Source of the DNA: Brenneria bubanii
Lineage (GTDB): Bacteria > Pseudomonadota > Gammaproteobacteria > Enterobacterales > Enterobacteriaceae
Length of the DNA: 64,000 bases
Direction: 5' to 3'
NCBI RefSeq assembly: GCF_022378355.1
Contig: NZ_JAKMAJ010000003.1
Span: forward strand, 248,001 to 312,000
The notes under the pieces were generated by a model that did not search any database, had not been told where the DNA came from, and saw nothing but the letters and a program-made list of their open reading frames with translations. The position numbers were made by a program, and so were the translations under genes. Positions 56,515 to 64,000 of this stretch are shown one piece after another (position 1 is the stretch's first letter; each line of letters starts with the position of its first letter).

Positions 56515-57609
56515 ATGAAAAATACATATCTCTGTATTTCGCTTGCGCTGTTTGCAGGTCAGGCTGCGGCGGCAACCGAAAGCGCCAAAGAAACAGAACA
56601 AAAATGGTCGTCCAGCGATATCAGCGCCAGTCAATGGGGCGTCGCGTCGCTGGGTACGACCGGGCAAGCGACAACGACAAGCGACGCGCAGGAAGATAAT
56701 GTGGATATCGCCCGCCTATCTCAGGAGCAACAGTCGGTTCACTGGAACACGGTTGACAGTTCGCTGGATGCCGGCGGCCTGCACGGGAATATTGGCAGTA
56801 AAATTGAAATCGACGACACGCGCTGGAAAAATAACACCAAAAACGGCGGCAAATTTAAATTGGCGTTGATTCAGGCATGGCTGCGCCATGATGAATTACC
56901 AGGCTGGTATTTCGGCTACTGGAACGCCCGCGAAGACAGCTACAGCGGTCAATTCTCCAATCAGGATTACGGCAACACCAATACCATTAACGAAATGTAC
57001 GTCGGCAAAATTAACGAATTTTACCGCGGCAACTGGGGAGTGGAAGTTCTGGGCGGCACCGAGAGCGCAAGCAAACGTTGGAAGGGCCGACTAAAACTGT
57101 GGGGAGAATCGCGCTTCACCGATAAATGGTCCCTGTCCGGTTATATATTCCGTGAATATCAACCGCAAAGTAATGACTCAGGGAACGGCGATCTGGAACA
57201 CCATATCATGGAAATGGAACCCGCGCTGCAATACAAAGTTAATCCTGATTTAGGCCTTTTTATTCGCCCTTATTACTCCTGGGAGAAGCAGGTTCGTCAG
57301 TCCTGGGGCAATATTATTGAAGAGGAATGGAAAGTGACCGCCGGATTCTGGCGGAACTGGTATCCCCTATTGACCTCATTATATGTCGGTATTGGCAACG
57401 ACAAAATTTATAATAATGCTAATAAATCGGAAGTGTTTTACCACGGAAAATACAATTTCATCGGCGCCACCGCCAGCTATCCGATTGTCGATAATTTACG
57501 TCTTTACGGTGAATTTAAGGCGCAATTCACCAAATCAAACGGCCAATGGACCAATGACGGGCATTCATGGAACCCCTTTACTATCGTCGGTGTCGAATAC
57601 AGTTTTTGA
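56515..57609 (+). CDS. OmpG-type monomeric porin, first copy
   Basis: 364 residues. The signal peptide ends A-A-A. The rest is a beta-barrel with alternating polar/apolar strands and the terminal aromatic of outer-membrane proteins (V-E-Y-S-F). The strand wording (R-W-K-G-R-L-K-L-W-G, M-E-P-A-L-Q-Y-K-V) resembles E. coli OmpG, a 14-strand pore for sugars. About 65 residues before the barrel are rich in Gln, Ser and Thr. ATG 56515 is used; GTG 56512 also opens the frame. It is followed after 44 bases by the GH32-like gene. Confidence 0.78.
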   Translation: MKNTYLCISLALFAGQAAAATESAKETEQKWSSSDISASQWGVASLGTTGQATTTSDAQEDNVDIARLSQEQQSVHWNTVDSSLDAGGLHGNIGSKIEIDDTRWKNNTKNGGKFKLALIQAWLRHDELPGWYFGYWNAREDSYSGQFSNQDYGNTNTINEMYVGKINEFYRGNWGVEVLGGTESASKRWKGRLKLWGESRFTDKWSLSGYIFREYQPQSNDSGNGDLEHHIMEMEPALQYKVNPDLGLFIRPYYSWEKQVRQSWGNIIEEEWKVTAGFWRNWYPLLTSLYVGIGNDKIYNNANKSEVFYHGKYNFIGATASYPIVDNLRLYGEFKAQFTKSNGQWTNDGHSWNPFTIVGVEYSF

Positions 57610-57653
57610 TGCATCCACTCATGTGAAAAAATATTTCCGTAAGAGAGATCACC

Positions 57654-59168
57654 ATGTTTAAACCAAATAAAATAACAACGGCCATTCTAATGCTGTTAAT
57701 AACGTCATTGAACACCGCCTGCAGCACATCGGCCGCCACTAATGATCAGCCGCCGGCGGTTAAAAACAGCAGTGCTGGCGTTCATCATGAAGTCAATGCC
57801 TTTTATCCACGCGTGCCTGGTTCTTATATTGGCGACCCGATGCCCTATTCTGAAAATAATCAATTCTATATTTTTCATCTTAATGATATTCGAGGCGGAA
57901 AAGATCTTGGCGTGCACGCGTTTCATTTATTATCGACCGGTAATTTATATCACTACCAAAATCTGGGCGAAGTTATTCCCTATATTAACGACGTCAATAG
58001 TCCTGAACTGTTATTAGGCACGGGCTCGGTCATCAAGGCCGGCGAAACTTATCACGCCTGGTATACCGCGCATAATCAGAATGTGTATCCGGCGGAATCG
58101 ATTATGCATGCCACCAGTGCCGATATGCGCAACTGGACCAAGCACCCGAAAGATACCTTTCTTCCTGGGGAAAACTACCGGGCGAATGATTTTCGCGATC
58201 CGCACGTCGTCTATATCCCGCAAGAGCAGCGTTACTGGATGCTGATTACCACCCGCCAGAATGGCGTCGGCGTGATCGTCAAATATACGTCGACCGACTT
58301 GACCGCCTGGAAAGATGAAGGAGTGCTGTTCCGCAACGATACCACAAGCTATGACGCCAATCTGGAATGCCCGACGCTGGTCTATTTTAACGGTCGTTGG
58401 TATCTCAGCTTTAGCGACCAGTGGCCGCATCGTCTGACGCAATATCGCATGGCGGAATCCCCCAATGGGCCCTTCGTCAAGCCGAAAAACTTCTATTTCG
58501 ACGGCGCCGGATTATATGCAGGCAAGCTGGTTGAACAAAACAATCGTCTGTTTGTTTTTGGCTGGGTGCCGACCAAAGCCGGTGAAGATAATAGCGGCAA
58601 CATTGATTGGGCCGGCAATCTTATCGCCCATGAATTAACCGTGGCGGACGATGGTCAGCTAAAAACCAAATTACCGCAGGAAATAACCGATGTCTTTGCG
58701 CAAAAAGCGCCGCTGTCCAACCCACTGCATCCGTTGCTGACGGATAATAGCACCGCATCATTTGGCGAGATCAGCAGTCAGGTATTTTCGCCATTAACCG
58801 GCACCACCGAAATTTCCGGTAATTTATCGGTCAGCGGCGACGGCGCCATTTTCAGTTTCGGCATGGATGACGATAATCCGCAGAATGCGCCGCTCAACGT
58901 GGTTTTTAATAAAAAGACCAATAAAGTGCTTTTCTATACTGCGGGAATAAACGATCTCCCCAACCGTAAACCTGAAATGGGGATAGAGACGCCATTGTCC
59001 GACAATATTAATCTGAAAGTGATTATTGAGGACTCTATTGCCGTGTTCTACATCAACGACAATATCGCCTTTAGTACGCGCATGTACCATATTTCCGGTA
59101 AGAAATGGGCGATCAGCGCGCCTAAGAGCAATATCGATACTCGCGATTTGCATATTCGGCGTTTTTAA
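57654..59168 (+). CDS. GH32-like glycosidase lipoprotein
   Basis: 504 residues. An N-terminal apolar stretch ends T-A-C (Cys23), a fair lipobox. The five-bladed propeller of family 32/68/43 enzymes follows, with all three acidic sites: Asp61 in G-D-P-M-P (nucleophile), Asp182 in F-R-D-P (transition-state stabiliser) and Glu238 in L-E-C-P (acid/base). A beta-sandwich covers ~residues 370-504, as in GH32. It should cleave beta-fructosides or a related glycan at the cell envelope. Both neighbours are OmpG-type porins, which points to uptake of the products. Confidence 0.8.
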   Translation: MFKPNKITTAILMLLITSLNTACSTSAATNDQPPAVKNSSAGVHHEVNAFYPRVPGSYIGDPMPYSENNQFYIFHLNDIRGGKDLGVHAFHLLSTGNLYHYQNLGEVIPYINDVNSPELLLGTGSVIKAGETYHAWYTAHNQNVYPAESIMHATSADMRNWTKHPKDTFLPGENYRANDFRDPHVVYIPQEQRYWMLITTRQNGVGVIVKYTSTDLTAWKDEGVLFRNDTTSYDANLECPTLVYFNGRWYLSFSDQWPHRLTQYRMAESPNGPFVKPKNFYFDGAGLYAGKLVEQNNRLFVFGWVPTKAGEDNSGNIDWAGNLIAHELTVADDGQLKTKLPQEITDVFAQKAPLSNPLHPLLTDNSTASFGEISSQVFSPLTGTTEISGNLSVSGDGAIFSFGMDDDNPQNAPLNVVFNKKTNKVLFYTAGINDLPNRKPEMGIETPLSDNINLKVIIEDSIAVFYINDNIAFSTRMYHISGKKWAISAPKSNIDTRDLHIRRF

Positions 59169-59226
59169 TCACCACGTCGCTTTATTTCTCACTTTATTGC
59201 GATAGCCATTCGCAAGGGAATTATTT

Positions 59227-60255
59227 ATGAAAAAGATCATCTCTAAAAAATGGGCGCTGTTTGCCGTTGCTGTATTACCCATGACCGCTCAAGCGGCGAT
59301 GGATATAATGCGCAACGATGAAGGTACGGTCATCGGGGTAAATCCCTGGTCCTATCTGAATGAGCAGACGATGTGGACGACGACCCAATCGTCCTACCCT
59401 CACGGCGGCAAAGTGCACGGCAATATCAAAAGTAAACTGGAAATTACCGATACCAACTGGAAAAACAATACTACGCATGACGGCGCCGATAATTTTGTTC
59501 TGTCGCAGGCCGTATTGCGCCACGATAGCCTTCCCTCCTGGTATCTGGCCTTTTATAACGCCCGGGAAACCGAATATCAGGGCAGCTTTACCAGCCAGAA
59601 ATATGAGGAGCAAACCCAGCGCACCCAACTGATTTTCGGCTACAATCACCAGATTGGCCGGGGCGATGTCGGGGCGGAGCTGTTGGTCGGCAGCGAATCG
59701 CTGAATGAACGCTGGCAGTTGCGCTACAAGTTATACGGAACCTATCGCCTGACGGATCGTTTATCCATGTTCGGCTATTTTTATCAGGATCTGCAACACA
59801 AGCGTTCCGCCGGCGCGGATTGGGTCAACGACACCGACGTGATCACCAATGAAATTGAGCCGGGTCTGCAATATATCATCACGGACAATACCGGCGTTTG
59901 GTTGCGCAGCCGCTACAGCGAAGGCAAGCTGGAACGTAAACAGTGGGGAAATATCAGCGATCAGGACTGGAGTACCAGCATCGGCATCTGGCATAACTGG
60001 GACAATAGTCTGACCACCACCCTGCACAGCGGTGTCGGTCATTATCGCAAATACAACGCCCGTCCCGAAGACGGCGAAGTCTTCCAGAACACCCGCTACA
60101 AATACGTTGCGCTGGGCGCCAACTACCCGATCAGCAAACGCTTCAACATCGCCGGGGAAGTGAAAGCGTCGGATGACAAACAGTCCGGCAGTTGGGTAAC
60201 CAACGGCAAAGCGATCAATATGTCCTATATGTTGTCCGCAGATTTCAATTTTTAA
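59227..60255 (+). CDS. OmpG-type monomeric porin, second copy
   Basis: 342 residues with a signal peptide ending A-Q-A-A and a beta-barrel ending S-A-D-F-N-F. It is a diverged paralogue of the first porin: both carry V/L-H-G-N-I-x-S-K-(I/L)-E-I, W-K-N-N-T and L-R-H-D. It lies 58 bases after the GH32-like gene, so the three form one transcript. Two porins may pass different product sizes. Confidence 0.8.
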   Translation: MKKIISKKWALFAVAVLPMTAQAAMDIMRNDEGTVIGVNPWSYLNEQTMWTTTQSSYPHGGKVHGNIKSKLEITDTNWKNNTTHDGADNFVLSQAVLRHDSLPSWYLAFYNARETEYQGSFTSQKYEEQTQRTQLIFGYNHQIGRGDVGAELLVGSESLNERWQLRYKLYGTYRLTDRLSMFGYFYQDLQHKRSAGADWVNDTDVITNEIEPGLQYIITDNTGVWLRSRYSEGKLERKQWGNISDQDWSTSIGIWHNWDNSLTTTLHSGVGHYRKYNARPEDGEVFQNTRYKYVALGANYPISKRFNIAGEVKASDDKQSGSWVTNGKAINMSYMLSADFNF

Positions 60256-60273
60256 TTCTCATGCCGTACGGTG

Positions 60274-60298
60274 CGTCGGTTAAGCGGCGCACCGCGCA
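60274..60298 (+). terminator. Stem-loop at the end of the sugar operon
   Basis: GGTGCGTCG / CGGCGCACC with a 6-base loop right after the second porin. No clear T-run, so it may act with Rho or stabilise the mRNA. Confidence 0.45.
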
Positions 60299-60461
60299 AC
60301 GCTAAATCTGATGATGCTCCTCTTTGGCTGCAGACAGCAGAACCGCACGACGCTGAATGCTAAATATTCATATTGGCTGAAATTCTTAACCTATAATAAC
60401 AAAGTATATTTTCATTTCACTTTCGCTTAGCCGATACGAAAAAGGTGAAAAGGACTCCGTT

Positions 60462-62720
60462 TTGCAGTGGATTAAAGTCGTTAATGCAACACAGAATAAT
60501 CTTCAGGGCGTTTCTGTCGCCATCCCCGTCGGGCAAATTACCGTTTTCACCGGCGTCTCCGGATCAGGGAAATCATCGCTGGCATTCGGCGTATTGGCGG
60601 CCGAATCTCAGCGGCAGCTGAATTTTACCTACCCAAGCTATGTTCGTAACCGTCTTCCGCATGCCGGGATACCGCAGGTGGATCTGATTACCGGCCTTTC
60701 CACGGCGATCATCATCGATCAGAAAGCCATCGGCACCAATAATCGCTCGACCGTCGGCACCGCTACCGACGCCTCTTCGCTGCTGCGTCTTATTTTCTCG
60801 CGCGTCGGCGTTCCTTTCGTCGGCTATTCGCCCGTTTTTTCATTTAACGACCCAACGGGGATGTGCCCGCGCTGCAAGGGGCTGGGCGTGGCCAGCGAAT
60901 TTGATGTCGATGAACTTATCGATCTCGATAAATCAATCAACGAGGGAGCATTCACCTTCCGCGGCTATGCGCCGGGCACCTGGTATTGGAAATGGTATAA
61001 GCGCACCGGACTCTTTGATGCCGATATGAAACTGCGCGACTATACGCCGGAACAACTCAACACCTTGCTTTACGCCGAACCGGCGCCGCTGCAATCCCCG
61101 CCGCCGGGCTGGTACGCGACAGCAAAATACGAGGGGATCGTTCATCGTTTCAAGCGCATGTTTTTGGGCCACGATAATGAAACATTCAAAAAACGTTACG
61201 CTGACGATCTTGCCCGAATTATTCGGCAAACCACCTGTCCGGCATGCGGCGGGGCGAGGCTGAATGAGGCGGCGTTGAAATGTCGCATTAACGGACACAA
61301 CATCGATGATCTCAGTCGCCTGTCCATAGACAAACTATCAGATATGGTAAAGGGTTGGGATATGCCGGCGATCGCGCCGGCGATTGAAAATCTCAACGTA
61401 CTGTTGGCTACCATGCTGGATCTGGGACTGGGATATCTGCAATTAGCGCGTCCCACGCCTACCCTGTCTGGCGGTGAGGCGCAGCGAATCAAGATGGTTC
61501 GACACCTTAACAGCTCTCTGACCCGCTTCACCTATATCATGGACGAGCCGTCTACCGGTCTTCATCCCCGCGATGTCCGACATCTGGCCGACATACTCCA
61601 GCGGTTGCGCGACAAAGGCAATACGGTTTTGGTCGTTGAGCACGATCCCGATTTAATCAACATTGCCGATTTTGTTGTCGAGATGGGACCCGGCGCAGGG
61701 GAAAATGGAGGACGAATCTTATTTGCCGGTCCGATGAAAAATTTTCTCGCCAGCGAGACGCCGACCAGCCGCTATCTGTGCAGGCCGCGCGCCTTTGGTC
61801 AATGCCGCTTACCCGAGCACGGATCGATAGCCATACGCCATGCGCGGCTGCATAATTTAAAGGGGATCTCCGTCGACATTCCTCGGGGTCTGCTCACGGT
61901 TTTAACCGGCATCGCCGGTTCAGGCAAAAGCTCTCTGGTGCAGGAAATTCGCATGCAGGCGCCCACGGCGCTGCTGATTGACCAAAAGCCAGTGCGCGGC
62001 AGCATCTCATCCAGCGTCGCGACCTACATGGGATTCATGGATAGCATCCGCGACGGCTTCGCCCAGGAAAATCACGTTAGCCGCGGTTGGTTCACGTCAT
62101 CGTCGCGGGGCGCCTGTCCGGTATGCCGGGGGCAAGGCGTCATCTCTACTGAACTCGCCTTCCTTGACAGCACCCAGTCGGAGTGCGAGGCGTGCGGCGG
62201 CTCAGGTTTTAACCAGCAGGCGCTCGGTTACCTTTACAGAGAAAAAACCATTGCCGATGTTCTCGCCATGTCGGTCGATGAGGCAAAGGCGTTTGCGGCA
62301 TCAAATGATTTACCCATCGAGTCGGCGCTGACGCGCCTGTCGCGCGTCGGATTAGGGCATTTGTCGATAGGTCGCGCCACAACCACCTTGTCTGGAGGGG
62401 AAAGGCAAAGATTGAAACTTGCTGCGCGGCTTGAAGATAAGCTGGATATTTTGATCTTGGATGAGCCGACCACCGGTCTGCACGGCAATGATATCACCCT
62501 GTTTCTGGCATTGGTTCGATCTCTGGTTAAGCAAGGGGTTACCGTCATTATGGTTGAGCACGCGCTGGACGCCATGCTGGCGGCCGACTGGATTATTGAC
62601 CTCGGTCCTGAAGCCGGTAACGCCGGAGGGCAAGTGATGTTTGCCGGGACGGCGCGCCAAATTCTGACGGCGCGCGGATCAATTACCGGTCAGGAGCTGA
62701 GGCGTTATATTGACGAATAG
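60462..62720 (+). CDS. UvrA-like ABC ATPase, short form
   Basis: 752 residues against about 940 for housekeeping UvrA. Two ABC ATPase halves: Walker A G-V-S-G-S-G-K-S at 31-38 and G-I-A-G-S-G-K-S near 483; signatures L-S-G-G-E-A-Q-R near 335 and L-S-G-G-E-R-Q-R near 644; two V-E-H-D/A switch regions. Zinc-binding C-x-x-C pairs are seen (C-P-R-C, C-P-A-C, C-P-V-C, C-E-A-C). It belongs to the class of UvrA paralogues often tied to resistance against DNA-binding drugs. The start is TTG, supported by AGGA seven bases upstream; no ATG fits. Confidence 0.85.
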   Translation: MQWIKVVNATQNNLQGVSVAIPVGQITVFTGVSGSGKSSLAFGVLAAESQRQLNFTYPSYVRNRLPHAGIPQVDLITGLSTAIIIDQKAIGTNNRSTVGTATDASSLLRLIFSRVGVPFVGYSPVFSFNDPTGMCPRCKGLGVASEFDVDELIDLDKSINEGAFTFRGYAPGTWYWKWYKRTGLFDADMKLRDYTPEQLNTLLYAEPAPLQSPPPGWYATAKYEGIVHRFKRMFLGHDNETFKKRYADDLARIIRQTTCPACGGARLNEAALKCRINGHNIDDLSRLSIDKLSDMVKGWDMPAIAPAIENLNVLLATMLDLGLGYLQLARPTPTLSGGEAQRIKMVRHLNSSLTRFTYIMDEPSTGLHPRDVRHLADILQRLRDKGNTVLVVEHDPDLINIADFVVEMGPGAGENGGRILFAGPMKNFLASETPTSRYLCRPRAFGQCRLPEHGSIAIRHARLHNLKGISVDIPRGLLTVLTGIAGSGKSSLVQEIRMQAPTALLIDQKPVRGSISSSVATYMGFMDSIRDGFAQENHVSRGWFTSSSRGACPVCRGQGVISTELAFLDSTQSECEACGGSGFNQQALGYLYREKTIADVLAMSVDEAKAFAASNDLPIESALTRLSRVGLGHLSIGRATTTLSGGERQRLKLAARLEDKLDILILDEPTTGLHGNDITLFLALVRSLVKQGVTVIMVEHALDAMLAADWIIDLGPEAGNAGGQVMFAGTARQILTARGSITGQELRRYIDE

Positions 62721-62740
62721 CCCTCAGCCGAGGGCCCTTT
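62720..62740 (+). terminator. Terminator-like hairpin after the UvrA-like gene
   Basis: GCCCTC (62720-62725) / GAGGGC (62730-62735) with a 4-base loop, then CCTTTATAGTATTTT. Confidence 0.55.
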
Positions 62741-63327
62741 ATAGTATTTTACGATGGCTGTTTCGGTTAATTAAGCGGCCTGACGACCGGCGGTAATGCA
62801 TCAGATAAAGCCGCCGGCGCCAATATTTCGCCCATGTCGTTCGATTGAATTATATTTTTTGGTTATTAAAAACTTATTTATATCTTTCGCTATTGCAGGC
62901 GAGCGGCGGGAATAAATTATGCCAACTTCACCTACATTGCGAAAATATTTTACAGAATCATAAAAAAGCCACGCTTATCCATATATTGCCCTGCACTTTC
63001 ATACCATGAAATATCGCTCTGCAACCTGCCCAGCCGCGCCCCGCCCGATTTTAGTGAATATCGACAACCATTATGGTGCGCAACGCACTCATGCGGGGCG
63101 TAAAAACAGGCCAAATTTACACCATCAATAAAATAGATTGCACACATCATATTTAATCGATTCTACCTATCTCGACTGCTGGCTAGTATCAGGATAAGCG
63201 GCAATAAGGGCGCGCCACACCGGGAAGTTGCGCCATATCGACTGAATCACTCGGCGCAGTCCGAGCCTTTGTCGCTAAAACCAAACGGATATAAATCATT
63301 CCATTTATTACGCGGGAAAGCACCAGT
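62741..63327. other. Intergenic region before yjcH
   Basis: About 590 bases with no gene I can support. A 66-codon minus-strand frame (62950-63150) lacks similarity to anything I know. The promoter of yjcH-actP should lie in the last 170 bases; no acs gene is present. Confidence 0.45.
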
Positions 63328-63588
63328 ATGAAAAAAAACGCTGCACAATCAAACGATTCAGCGGAAAAAGAGGAATCGTTGCTAATGGGGGTGATATTTA
63401 CCTGCGTGCAAATAATTATTTTTTTTAGCTTCGTCCTTATTTGTGCCTTTAACGTTCCGCTATTAAACCGGGAATTTTTACACTCCGGCATACCGTTCTC
63501 CTTTGTTCTGGGAATGCTGGTGATCGTCAGTGGAATCATATTAACCGCCGCCTATGTGGCAATCGCTAACCGCGCCACGGAGAAATAG
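63328..63588 (+). CDS. yjcH: DUF485 membrane protein YjcH
   Basis: 86 residues with two membrane helices (about residues 22-45 and 58-80), the DUF485 family. YjcH is encoded with the acetate permease ActP in E. coli (acs-yjcH-actP) and is thought to assist it. Here actP starts two bases after its stop. The family's usual partner acs is not upstream, where the UvrA-like gene lies instead. Confidence 0.82.
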   Translation: MKKNAAQSNDSAEKEESLLMGVIFTCVQIIIFFSFVLICAFNVPLLNREFLHSGIPFSFVLGMLVIVSGIILTAAYVAIANRATEK

Positions 63589-63590
63589 TA

Positions 63591-64000
63591 ATGAAAATAT
63601 TTATTTTTCTTTGTTCGCTGCTGACGATAAATCCAGCGCAGGCGGCTATCGGCGTCACCCAGGGCGCCAGCGTTACCGCGATCGCGCTGTTCCTGCTGAT
63701 TATCGCCGTCACGCTGTATATCACCTGGTGGGCGGCGAAAAGAACGCGTACGGCCAGTGACTTTTACAACGCCGGCGGTCAGATTTCCGGCTTCCAAAAC
63801 GGTCTGGCCATCGCCGGCGACGCCATGTCCGCGGGCGCGCTGCTCGGCCTGACGGCGCTGGTGTTCACCAGCGGTTTTGACGGTCTGGTATACGCCATCG
63901 GCTACACCACCGGCCTGCCTATCGTGGTATTTCTGATGGCGGGCAGAATGCGGCGGCTCGGCAAATTCACCTTTATCGACGTGGTCTGCTCGCGTCTGGA
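63591..64000 (+). CDS. actP: Cation/acetate symporter ActP, partial
   Basis: The first 136 residues of a sodium:solute symporter; the gene runs off the window. It shows an N-terminal signal-like apolar stretch ending A-Q-A, a membrane helix, then the conserved S-D-F-Y-N-A-G-G-Q-I, F-Q-N-G-L-A-I-A-G-D and A-L-V-F-T-S-G-F-D-G-L. These match E. coli ActP, which takes up acetate and glycolate. Two bases after yjcH, so co-translated. Confidence 0.88.
   Translation, partial: MKIFIFLCSLLTINPAQAAIGVTQGASVTAIALFLLIIAVTLYITWWAAKRTRTASDFYNAGGQISGFQNGLAIAGDAMSAGALLGLTALVFTSGFDGLVYAIGYTTGLPIVVFLMAGRMRRLGKFTFIDVVCSRL

Noticed and set aside
62950-63150. A 66-codon minus-strand frame between the UvrA-like gene and yjcH
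   Set aside because: No family, no clear ribosome-binding site and no conserved context; kept only as a remark in the intergenic entry.

Overview
The window reads as chromosome of a Gram-negative enterobacterium. Long stretches keep the gene order known from Escherichia coli: asr-ydgU-ydgD, hrpA, ynbE-ydbH-ldhA, ttcA-fnrS-zntB-mppA-mpaA-tpx, and tyrR-ycjF-ycjX-psp. A CelV-type two-domain cellulase and other plant-associated content point to the soft-rot/tree-pathogen family Pectobacteriaceae (Pectobacterium, Brenneria, Dickeya relatives). The genus is an inference.

Layout. 1-6.4 kb: acid-shock protein, the small membrane protein YdgU, the protease YdgD, a GAF-GGDEF-EAL phosphodiesterase with an EcsC-family partner, and a divergent TPM-protein/LemA pair. 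6.4-15.6 kb: hrpA, azoR, ynbE-ydbH (without ydbL), ldhA and a DUF333 lipoprotein. 15.7-19.97 kb: a decayed prophage inserted in the start of ttcA, the same target gene used by the E. coli Rac prophage. A near-identical 14-bp repeat marks its two ends. It keeps a truncated S24-type repressor, a frameshifted Rap1a/Tai-like immunity gene, a frameshifted DUF3289 gene followed by a DUF943 gene, a broken IS256-family element and the C-terminal half of an integrase. 19.9-25.5 kb: ttcA, the FNR-dependent small RNA FnrS on the minus strand, zntB, mppA, mpaA and tpx.

25.6-37.3 kb is the most unusual region. About twenty small, AT-rich, mostly acidic genes lie one after another on the minus strand. Several resemble immunity families (DUF4303, DUF4304, SUKH-like, TriTu-like, DUF7660-like), at least two are broken, and no intact toxin gene is present. 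It looks like an orphan poly-immunity array inserted between tpx and tyrR, which are close neighbours in E. coli. The same interval carries a LysR regulator with a divergent SnoaL-alpha/beta-hydrolase fusion, an MFS exporter with a divergent XRE/MmyB-type regulator, and a GNAT fragment (37.5-42.6 kb).

42.7-52.6 kb: tyrR, ycjF-ycjX, a large DUF2339 membrane protein, and the phage-shock genes pspABC with pspF, including a candidate sigma-54 promoter. 52.7-60.3 kb: a GNAT acetyltransferase, cellulase CelV, and a sugar locus made of a LacI regulator, two OmpG-type porins and a GH32-like lipoprotein, with two identical 12-bp palindromic operators. 60.4-64 kb: a short UvrA paralogue with a TTG start, then yjcH and the first part of actP, cut by the window edge.
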